From NCBI GenBank assembly GCA_031266615.1, contig JAISAR010000018.1, positions 1-5,290 of the forward strand: a stretch of 5,290 bases of DNA. Direction: 5' to 3'. Each line of letters begins with the position of its first letter. Within the stretch, counting starts at the first letter, position 1. The translations under genes and the position numbers were made by a program. A model generated the notes under the pieces. The model worked only from the letters and a program-made list of their open reading frames with translations, had not been told where the DNA came from and made no database searches. This document shows, in pieces, positions 1 through 5,175 of this stretch. The DNA is from Rickettsiales bacterium. Lineage in GTDB: Bacteria > Pseudomonadota > Alphaproteobacteria > Rickettsiales > Anaplasmataceae.

Positions 1-51
1 TAACTGTGGGTAAGTACGTTCACACAGACTAAAAGTACTTATCCACAGTTA
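1..51. repeat. Inverted repeat with 17-bp arms containing a DnaA box
   Basis: Arms at 1-17 and 35-51 are reverse complements with one mismatch (position 10 against 42, which would be a G-U pair in RNA), separated by 17 bases. The right arm contains TTATCCACA at 39-47, an exact match to the bacterial DnaA-box consensus. The left arm holds the mirrored 9-mer at 5-13 with one mismatch (TTACCCACA on the minus strand). The left arm begins at the first base of the window, so the stem may extend further. It could be a pair of DnaA sites, a dispersed hairpin repeat, or a terminator-like structure, although no T-run follows it. Only the sequence match is certain; DnaA binding is inferred. Confidence 0.75.
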
Positions 52-133
52 TACTAATTTATAAAAGATGTAATCTTAATTTGAATTATTTTGTTATTTT
101 TTATCTTTTTAGTCAAATGACTTGTTGACAATA

Positions 134-230
134 AAGACAGTATCTGGGATCCAGTTTTCCATAAAAATGGCACATTTTAACATAACTTTTATGCTCACTA
201 GCCTACCTGGATTCCAGCGTCACGCGTTGC
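134..230. repeat. Degenerate Wolbachia-type palindromic element, intergenic copy
   Basis: Bases 208-226 (GGATTCCAGCGTCACGCG within them) match 19 of 19 bases on the minus strand of the element inside ccmF (1715-1697). Bases 144-154 (CTGGGATCCAG) correspond to its other half (1727-1738 region, CTGGGTCCCAG), in the same relative order. About 52 bases of unrelated AT-rich sequence separate the halves here, against roughly 10 bases in the ccmF copy. This copy therefore seems to be an older one interrupted or expanded at its loop. It has no coding role here. Confidence 0.6.
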
Positions 231-265
231 CACTTGTTGTGAAAACAAATGTTCGTTCATAAATT

Positions 266-325
266 GCAACTAGCTACAAATATTTAAGAAATTTACCAAG
301 CGAGAAAAAAAAGGCAAAAGAAGCC
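266..325. repeat. Direct repeat, copy A
   Basis: This copy shares GCAACTAGC at its left end, TTAAGAAATT in the middle, and AGCG followed by eight A, GGC and an A-rich run at its right end with copy B (406-466). The middle has diverged, with several substitutions and a length difference of about 5 bases. On the minus strand each copy gives GCC followed by eight T, so if the region is transcribed leftward each copy puts a U-rich tract into the RNA. I do not recognise a named family. Confidence 0.6.
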
Positions 326-405
326 CCGTGGGTGGTTAATTATTTATATGTACCTCAAATATCGGCGTTTTTATCCTCAACGTTACGATTCAGCTACTTT
401 TAAAT

Positions 406-466
406 GCAACTAGCCAAAACTGTAAACGTTAAGAAATTCACTGAGCGGAAAAAAAAGGCAAAAAAA
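406..466. repeat. Direct repeat, copy B
   Basis: Second copy of the ~60-bp unit at 266-325, in the same orientation and 140 bases downstream start to start. The conserved blocks are GCAACTAGC (406-414), TTAAGAAATT (429-438) and AGCGG plus eight A plus GGC (444-459). The sequence between the copies (326-405) is not itself repeated in the window. Confidence 0.6.
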
Positions 467-512
467 CTCTAAGGCAGCTAGCATTCAAATTCTCCCTTGT
501 CTATTTGACGTT

Positions 513-596
513 CTATACTGTCTTAAACGACTTATAAGCGCGTTTCAGCTTGTATGGGTAAAAACCCGAAATTTTAAAAAGACATGCAGTGCACAT
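513..596 (-). pseudogene. Overlapping 27-codon ORF, possible frameshifted continuation
   Basis: An ATG at 596-594 opens 27 codons ending in TAG at 515-513, encoding a basic aromatic peptide beginning MCTACLFKISGFYPYKLKR. It overlaps the 23-codon ORF in another frame. The same frame is open upstream back to a TGA that overlaps the ATG of that ORF, giving about 41 sense codons in all, including a TTG. A single frameshift could join the hydrophobic N-terminus of the first ORF to this basic tail, so the pair may be the remains of one small gene. No homologue can be asserted from sequence alone. Confidence 0.18.
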
Positions 597-645
597 AGTG
601 CGAAAAATTAAGCAATAGTACGCCAAATACAAGTTTTCTTGTCAT
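574..645 (-). CDS. Possible 23-residue micropeptide downstream of the repeat promoter
   Basis: An ATG at 645-643 opens 23 codons ending in TAA at 576-574. The peptide starts MTRKLVFGVLLL, a short basic N-terminus followed by a hydrophobic run, resembling a truncated signal or membrane peptide. AGG lies 5 bases upstream of the ATG, a minimal ribosome-binding site. The start lies about 46 bases downstream of the -10 box at 691-696. The same start region is repeated identically at 5263-5290, where the window ends after nine codons. Translation is unproven; the ORF may instead be part of a noncoding RNA or a relic of a longer gene broken by frameshift. Confidence 0.22.
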   Translation of the reverse strand: MTRKLVFGVLLLNFSHYVHCMSF

Positions 646-732
646 TTTAACCTGCACAGATTGGGAAGTTAAACAAATAGCTTCAACACTATGATAAAAG
701 GAATGGCGAAGGTTGTCAAGTAGTTTTTTTGT
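618..732 (-). repeat. 115-bp inverted repeat, left copy (promoter-bearing)
   Basis: Read on the minus strand, this segment aligns without gaps to 5176-5290 with 12 mismatches in 115 bases. The 68 bases furthest downstream (618-685 here, 5223-5290 there) are identical, as are the first 19 bases, which carry the A7 tract and the -35 box. Ten of the 12 mismatches fall in the 17-bp promoter spacer and two just after the -10. Its upstream edge lies 20 bases beyond the ccmF stop codon. The downstream edge cannot be set because the partner copy is cut by the window end. Confidence 0.93.
691..719 (-). promoter_or_regulatory. Sigma70-type promoter TTGACA-N17-TATCAT, leftward
   Basis: On the minus strand the -35 box TTGACA lies at 719-714 and the -10 box TATCAT at 696-691, separated by 17 bases. 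That is a perfect -35, five of six at the -10, and ideal spacing. It points away from ccmF into the repeat-rich region, so it does not serve ccmF. The same hexamers and spacing occur at 5189-5217 although the spacer bases differ, which argues for functional conservation rather than chance. Confidence 0.7.
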
Positions 733-752
733 GATAGTATAAAGGAGTCCTA

Positions 753-2747
753 TTAAAATCTTCTCAATAAAGGCAAAGCAGCAAGAAGCGAACCAAAAGC
801 GATGAGGAAGGATCCAAGCCAGATTACAGGCATTCCAGGTTTATAGTGCACTTTAGTGGCAATCTTGCTCTTACTCTTATCAATCTCGCCAATTACAACG
901 TAGATATCAGAAAATAAATTGTGATAAATACTGCTCTCAACATTCTTTTGACCTTCCACAAGGTAAAATCTATATTCAGGAGTTACTTCGCCTAATATCT
1001 TGTTATTCAATAGATTTCTAATGTCCATTATGCCTTTCACTGCATGGAAACTTTTCTCTTTTATAAATTCAATATTTCGCAAAGTAACTCTGAATTTATT
1101 GACTGTTATGCTATCCCCTATTTTAAGGTAATTCTCCTTTTTTTCCTGCCAACCAACGGAATAGGCTATACCAAGCACCAAAATTGCCACTCCGGCATGA
1201 GCGAGCATCATTGCATAGTAAGACTTGGAAACTCTTCTTGCGAGTAAAATTGATTCACTAAGTGCTGCCTTAAATAAGCGAATTCTTTTACTGTATGCTT
1301 CCAAAACAAAGACTAATAATGCTATGGAGATGGTAATTGACAGTACTATTATTAGCTCCATGTGAAAGATAAACGGCAAAATAGCTGCAGCGCTACAAAA
1401 TGAGAATCTATATTCACGGAATATTGGCAACAGGCTATTCCCCTGCCAACGGCAGTATTGCCCAATTATCGTAAGGACTAGAATAGCCAGTGCAATAGGG
1501 TTAAATAAGGAATTATAATACGGTGCTCCGACTGAAATAAGCTCGCCGGTTAAATATTCAAGCATCGTAGGGTATAAAGTGCCAACGAATACGACGAAAA
1601 AAGCAGTGATGAATAATAAATTGTTTATCAACATCGTCGTGAAACGTGAGAAAATAGGGAAGTTTTGCTTTGGTATGTCCTCTGATGTCATTCCTGCGCG
1701 TGACGCTGGAATCCACATGTTTTTTTCCTGGGTCCCAGTGTCAGCTACTTGGATGACAGGTGGTTGTGTAAGAGATCTATTCTTTTTTACAAATACGATA
1801 AATACTACTAAGCTACCGATTGTAATTACACCAAGTAGAGCTAATATATACAGTCCATACTTTGGATCATCAGAGAATGTGTGCACTGAAGCGAGTATTC
1901 CAGAGCGGACTAAAAATGTTCCAGTTACACTCAATATAAAAGTTGTAAGCGTGAGCAAAATGGCAAAGTTTCTTAAAACATTGAAGTTTCGTACCACAAG
2001 TAGCAGATGTGTCAGCGCTACTGCAACTAGCCACGGCATCAAAGAAACGTTTTCCACCGGATCCCAAAACCAAAATCCACCCCAACCAAGTTCACGATAT
2101 GCCCACCAACTACCAAGGCTGATGCCCAAAGTAAGTAACGACCAAGAAATAAGTACCCAAGGCCTAACGATTCTAGCCCAAACATTTCCTTCAGTGTTTG
2201 TAATTAACCCAGCTATAGAAAGCGAAAAAGGAACGCTAAATCCGAGGTATCCCAAATACAATATCGGTGGATGAATAGCGAGACCTATGTCTTGCAATAT
2301 CGGGTTAAAACCAAGACCATCTGTTTCAATGCTTGGCATTTTAATAAAAGGACTGGACTCAAATAAAGTGAACAACAAAAAACAAAAGCAAATCAAGCCT
2401 TGAGTGATCAAGGATACCTTCTTCAGTTCACTGTCATTGTCAATAAAAATGCTCATCAGAAACAAGTAAAAGGTAAGCACTAAGGTCCAAAGTAACATAG
2501 ACCCTTCTTTATTTCCCCAAACACCACAGATTTTATAGATCAAAGGCTTTGTTGTATGAGAGTGGTAATATACGTTTTCGAGTGAGAAATCGTCTGCAAT
2601 GTGACAATAAATCAAAATAGCCATTGATGCTGATACGCAGGAAAACGTAGCAGTTGTGATAAACCGATAGGAGCTGAGTGGTAGAAACAAATATGTTAAG
2701 GACAATAAGCAGGCTACCAATAACAATATATTCCCAAGTTCAGGCAT
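753..2747 (-). CDS. ccmF: Heme lyase/cytochrome c-type biogenesis protein CcmF
   Basis: CcmF is the large inner-membrane subunit of the system I (Ccm) machinery that, with CcmH, takes heme from holo-CcmE and ligates it to the CXXCH motif of apocytochrome c on the periplasmic side. The 664-residue product has about 15 hydrophobic segments and the WWD signature (WGGFWFWDPVEN, residues 222-233, with MPWL to 240). Histidines H159, H247, H289 and H517 match the four conserved heme-related histidines of E. coli CcmF (173, 261, 303, 491); the first three keep exactly the same spacing. Residues 531-638 form the soluble periplasmic domain before the last membrane segment. The start MPELGN fits the family N-terminus, although no Shine-Dalgarno sequence is evident. 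Residues 331-354 are encoded by an inserted palindromic element, and without them the length (640) is near the E. coli protein (about 647). No other ccm gene is adjacent. Function is expected to be intact. Confidence 0.97.
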   Translation of the reverse strand: MPELGNILLLVACLLSLTYLFLPLSSYRFITTATFSCVSASMAILIYCHIADDFSLENVYYHSHTTKPLIYKICGVWGNKEGSMLLWTLVLTFYLFLMSIFIDNDSELKKVSLITQGLICFCFLLFTLFESSPFIKMPSIETDGLGFNPILQDIGLAIHPPILYLGYLGFSVPFSLSIAGLITNTEGNVWARIVRPWVLISWSLLTLGISLGSWWAYRELGWGGFWFWDPVENVSLMPWLVAVALTHLLLVVRNFNVLRNFAILLTLTTFILSVTGTFLVRSGILASVHTFSDDPKYGLYILALLGVITIGSLVVFIVFVKKNRSLTQPPVIQVADTGTQEKNMWIPASRAGMTSEDIPKQNFPIFSRFTTMLINNLLFITAFFVVFVGTLYPTMLEYLTGELISVGAPYYNSLFNPIALAILVLTIIGQYCRWQGNSLLPIFREYRFSFCSAAAILPFIFHMELIIVLSITISIALLVFVLEAYSKRIRLFKAALSESILLARRVSKSYYAMMLAHAGVAILVLGIAYSVGWQEKKENYLKIGDSITVNKFRVTLRNIEFIKEKSFHAVKGIMDIRNLLNNKILGEVTPEYRFYLVEGQKNVESSIYHNLFSDIYVVIGEIDKSKSKIATKVHYKPGMPVIWLGSFLIAFGSLLAALPLLRRF
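1686..1758 (-). repeat. Protein-coding palindromic element inserted in ccmF
   Basis: The element starts TGTCATTCC and ends GGATGACA, and its inner arms (around 1701-1715 and 1732-1746) pair at 12 of 15 positions, so the 73-bp segment is an imperfect palindrome. Read in the ccmF frame it supplies exactly 24 codons (residues 331-354), ending WIPASRAGMT. This is the translation I know from Wolbachia/Rickettsia palindromic elements described in protein-coding genes. It lies in the non-conserved loop between the membrane segments at about 297-320 and 376-396, probably cytoplasmic by topology, away from the WWD motif and the heme histidines. A related non-coding copy is at 134-230. Confidence 0.88.
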
Positions 2748-2927
2748 GAACTATAGTTATTTATATAATGATATTACTAATAACGAGTGAGGAGTTAAAG
2801 TTTTAATATAGGGGAAAATTAGCATGATGCCTCCATATTTCGCTGAGCTAACCACATTAACGGTAAGTAAAAATTAAATATTAAGTTTTATACTTTTACT
2901 GTGTAGCATTAGTACTGGAGTAACATT
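2748..2927. promoter_or_regulatory. Divergent intergenic region between ccmF and the 422-residue ORF
   Basis: This 180-bp AT-rich gap must hold the promoters of both divergent genes unless ccmF is read from elsewhere. For the plus strand, TATACT at 2889-2894 is a plausible -10 box but has no good -35 at the right distance. For the minus strand, only weak pairs such as TTTAAC-N17-TAATAT are present. No clear operator or hairpin is visible. The plus-strand gene has GGAG at 2917-2920, 7 bases before its ATG, which supports that start. Confidence 0.4.
2757..2825 (-). CDS. Possible 22-residue leader ORF upstream of ccmF
   Basis: On the minus strand GGAGG (2834-2830) lies 4 bases before an ATG at 2825-2823, followed by 22 codons and TAA at 2759-2757, only 9 bases before the ccmF ATG. 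The peptide begins MLIFPYIKTLTP. ccmF itself has no visible Shine-Dalgarno sequence, so ribosomes finishing this ORF could re-initiate at ccmF. This is inference: ORFs this short are common by chance in AT-rich DNA, and the SD spacing is tight. Confidence 0.2.
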   Translation of the reverse strand: MLIFPYIKTLTPHSLLVISLYK

Positions 2928-4196
2928 ATGGGTGCAATCAAAATTAGTAAATTTCTATTTAGCAGAAGTAATAAAATAACAAAACAGTATGACGAACTAA
3001 CAGTTGAAAAAAATCTCTATACTATTTTAGGTTTTAAAAGTGGAGAAGATTTTGAAGATAAGACAAGTAAGCTGTTTAATAATGATGAGAAGCAACTTAA
3101 AAAACTACAAGACAAGCTATGGCATAGATTCGAAAAAAAAATAAAAGGTGATAAAGGAAATAACAAAGCAGCTAAGAACATCAATAATACTATCAAAGAA
3201 TCTAAGACTACTGGAAGTAAACTAGATAGTTTATTGGAATTTAAAAAACAGCTACAAAGCTTTCTAAAAGATCAAAATGATCAAGGTATTGTGTTAAATG
3301 CAATTAACCCTGCTAGTGCTGCCCGTGTAATTGAAGTTAGTGGTATATATCCAAAAGAGCGTGATATTAAAAAATTGAAGAAAGCTCAACCTCTGACCTC
3401 TAACAAGCAGGATTTTGAAGACGCTTTAGGGTACATAGAGTCACAAGAAAAAGCTATTGGAATTACGTTAGAGGAACTTAGGGAATACAAGAAAAACTCT
3501 ATTAAGATTTTTCTGTTGGACTATACTAACCCACTGAAGAAAAAACACCCCAAATCACACGGCAAAAGAGAAGATGCTATATCAATATTATCAAGTAATG
3601 AGCTGAAGAATTTTTATGATAAAAGCATAGAAGAAGGGGTGCTACAGCCAATGGCGTCTTATAAAGAGTGCAAAAACCTATATGACAGAATGAACCAGAT
3701 GGAGAATGAATCCAAGGGTATGATTGAAAGAAAAGAACGGAAAGAAAACTTAAAGGAAATAGGTAAGTCGATAGTCAAAACAATCAATGACATAAAAAAA
3801 TATAGAGAAGCAATCCTTAACTGTAAACACTTTCAAAACTCTTACATAAAGGAAAAAGAGGAGCATCCATTTAGGGGTAAATCATGCCAGAAAATGGTCG
3901 ATATATATCAAGAAAGAATTGCTGGATATCAGGAGAAAATTTGTCAAAACTTAACCCAAATAAGAGAAATATTCAAAGGCATGCCACAAGAAACGAGAAG
4001 TCTATGTGGTGTGGAAGAATTCGAGGAATCAATGGATAATATGCATGAAGCAAAGCAGGTTGATGAAAACTTTGATTCAGCTTTATCGAACATACAGAAC
4101 AAGTTAGATACTCAACTGGAAAGAACGGAAAATCCTTCAACAGAACTAGAAGAAGCTTTACACGTCAAGAGTAGAACTGAAGTAACTAGGTTATAA
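2928..4196 (+). CDS. Uncharacterised lysine/glutamate-rich helical protein
   Basis: I do not recognise this 422-residue protein. It has no signal peptide, no membrane segment and no familiar catalytic motif. It is highly charged (many Lys and Glu, Asn/Gln-rich) and most of it looks helical, with likely coiled-coil stretches around residues 45-72, 250-295, 322-350 and 375-410. A less charged patch at 117-141 (GIVLNAINPASAARVIEVSG) may be a small folded core. All five cysteines (248, 299, 320, 339, 360) are in the C-terminal half. The start is supported by GGAG 7 bases upstream and an in-frame TAG at 2910. It sits alone between two housekeeping genes, divergent from ccmF. Such soluble charged proteins are common lineage-specific products in Wolbachia, and a secreted role would be speculation. 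The intact long frame supports a real gene. Confidence 0.85.
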   Translation: MGAIKISKFLFSRSNKITKQYDELTVEKNLYTILGFKSGEDFEDKTSKLFNNDEKQLKKLQDKLWHRFEKKIKGDKGNNKAAKNINNTIKESKTTGSKLDSLLEFKKQLQSFLKDQNDQGIVLNAINPASAARVIEVSGIYPKERDIKKLKKAQPLTSNKQDFEDALGYIESQEKAIGITLEELREYKKNSIKIFLLDYTNPLKKKHPKSHGKREDAISILSSNELKNFYDKSIEEGVLQPMASYKECKNLYDRMNQMENESKGMIERKERKENLKEIGKSIVKTINDIKKYREAILNCKHFQNSYIKEKEEHPFRGKSCQKMVDIYQERIAGYQEKICQNLTQIREIFKGMPQETRSLCGVEEFEESMDNMHEAKQVDENFDSALSNIQNKLDTQLERTENPSTELEEALHVKSRTEVTRL

Positions 4197-4201
4197 TCTG
4201 T

Positions 4202-4230
4202 TTGACACTGGAATCTGATGCAGTTATTCT
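4202..4230 (+). promoter_or_regulatory. Possible prmC promoter TTGACA-N17-TATTCT
   Basis: A perfect -35 (4202-4207), a four-of-six -10 (4225-4230) and 17-bp spacing lie just after the stop codon of the preceding gene. Transcription would start near 4237 and give a leader of about 47 bases before prmC. The -35 box overlaps TGACACTGG, which also occurs in the palindromic element, so part of it may derive from a repeat remnant. Confidence 0.4.
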
Positions 4231-4257
4231 AAACTAGGGGTTTTTGCCTCACTATTC

Positions 4258-4280
4258 TTGGCTGAAAGAGCCAAATTTTT
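4258..4280 (+). terminator. Short terminator-like hairpin just before prmC
   Basis: TTGGCT (4258-4263) and AGCCAA (4269-4274) form a 6-bp stem with a 5-base GAAAG loop, followed by A and five T. This has the shape of a weak rho-independent terminator for the preceding gene. It ends 3 bases before the prmC ATG, so any transcript of prmC must contain it. It could thus terminate upstream transcripts partly, act as an attenuator, or shape the prmC ribosome-binding region. Confidence 0.5.
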
Positions 4281-4283
4281 GAG

Positions 4284-5138
4284 ATGATGAAAACTATCAG
4301 CACTCTAATTCAAGAGGGATCAGAACTATTACTATCGCATAAAGTTGAATCACCATATCTAGATTGTGAAATCATCATGCAGCACGTTCTTGGCGTAGAA
4401 AGACCATTCATAATTATGAACCGTGCTGATCAGGTGCCGATAGAGAAAGAACAGCTATTTTGGAAGTTAACGGAAAAAAGAGCAGAAAGGTATCCAATAT
4501 CACAAATAATAGGTAATCGCGAATTCTGGAGCAAAAACTTCATAGTTAATCAGCATGTTTTGGACCCAAGACCAGACAGTGAAACAATAATCTTAGCAGT
4601 GTTAAAATACTACCCAAACAGAAAGCAGAAAATGAAAATCGCAGATTTCGGCACAGGCACAGGTTGCTTACTGATATCCGTACTTAGCGAGTATGAACAT
4701 GCTGTTGGTATAGGTTTTGAAAAAAGCTTGGAAGCATATAAAGTTGCCTGTCAGAACGTAAAAAAGCATAATCTACCTGGCAGAGCTAAAGTGCTACCTA
4801 GCTCGTGGACAGAGTGCAGAGGCATGTTTGACCTTATAATCAGCAATCCTCCATATATCAAAAGCAGTAAATTAAAAGACCTGCAAGCAGAAGTGCAAAA
4901 AGAACCGAAAATGGCCCTTGATGGCGGTATTGATGGTTTGAGCTGTTACTTGAGTATTTTTCCAATATTGAGAAAGTGCCTTAAAAAGAATGGGTTTGCA
5001 ATATTGGAAATAGGCGAAGATCAAAACGATATCGATAGAATAATCTCCTCATATGGGTTATCTTTTCAGGGGTATGTATATGATTTAGCGGGAATGAAAA
5101 GATGCATTGTTGTGAAACAAGATGAAGAACATAACTAG
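4284..5138 (+). CDS. prmC: Peptide chain release factor N5-glutamine methyltransferase PrmC (HemK)
   Basis: PrmC uses S-adenosylmethionine to methylate the glutamine of the GGQ motif in release factors RF1 and RF2, raising termination efficiency; it acts in the cytoplasm. The 284-residue length is typical. Residues 1-80 are the helical release-factor-binding domain, ending in the family block PISQIIGNREFW (71-82). VLDPRPDSE (92-100) corresponds to the usual VLxPRPDTE. Motif I for SAM binding is DFGTGTG (121-127). The acidic residue after strand 2 is Glu146 where Asp is usual. The substrate-binding NPPY is at 188-191, and ALDGGIDGLSCY (211-222) is the conserved C-terminal block. Two successive ATGs (4284, 4287) could serve as start; no strong Shine-Dalgarno sequence is seen, only GAAAGAG 13 bases upstream. 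It is not fused to or overlapping a release-factor gene, unlike the prfA-prmC arrangement in many bacteria. Confidence 0.96.
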   Translation: MMKTISTLIQEGSELLLSHKVESPYLDCEIIMQHVLGVERPFIIMNRADQVPIEKEQLFWKLTEKRAERYPISQIIGNREFWSKNFIVNQHVLDPRPDSETIILAVLKYYPNRKQKMKIADFGTGTGCLLISVLSEYEHAVGIGFEKSLEAYKVACQNVKKHNLPGRAKVLPSSWTECRGMFDLIISNPPYIKSSKLKDLQAEVQKEPKMALDGGIDGLSCYLSIFPILRKCLKKNGFAILEIGEDQNDIDRIISSYGLSFQGYVYDLAGMKRCIVVKQDEEHN

Positions 5139-5175
5139 TTTCTTTCTTCCTGAATTCTAGTATCATCCAACAGAA

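Larger units (their letters stand above)
1..752. other. Repeat-rich intergenic region with no conventional gene
   Basis: No ORF of ordinary length or recognisable protein lies here on either strand, and I see no tRNA or rRNA. The stretch is a mosaic of repeats. In order it holds a DnaA-box inverted repeat (1-51), an AT-rich segment (52-133), a decayed palindromic element (134-230), two ~60-bp direct repeats (266-325 and 406-466), two overlapping micro-ORFs on the minus strand (513-645) and a leftward promoter in a 115-bp repeat (618-732). The 20 bases next to the ccmF stop codon show no obvious hairpin, so ccmF transcription has no visible intrinsic terminator before the leftward promoter. 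Transcription through the region, if any, is expected on the minus strand. Confidence 0.7.

Noticed and set aside
1..133. Chromosomal replication origin suggested by the DnaA box
   Set aside because: There is only one perfect box and one near match, no cluster, and the neighbouring genes (ccmF, prmC) are not those known to flank the Wolbachia origin.
125..146. TTGACA at 125-130 as a rightward promoter
   Set aside because: There is no acceptable -10 box at 16-18 bases; TATCTG at 141-146 is only 10 bases away.
266..466. CRISPR-like array
   Set aside because: There are only two copies, strongly diverged and with an 80-base gap, no regular spacing and no cas genes.
1579..2274. Long plus-strand ORF of 231 codons inside ccmF
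   Set aside because: It is antisense to the strongly conserved WWD and histidine region of CcmF, and has no recognisable protein features; it is a shadow frame.
2824..2877. 17-codon plus-strand ORF starting MMPPYFAELTTL with GGGG 9 bases upstream
   Set aside because: It is very short, has weak ribosome-binding context, overlaps the opposite-strand leader ORF start and matches nothing I recognise; chance is the simplest explanation.
4203..4217. TGACACTGG and following bases resemble one arm of the palindromic element
   Set aside because: Only nine contiguous bases match and the rest diverges; too short to call a repeat copy.
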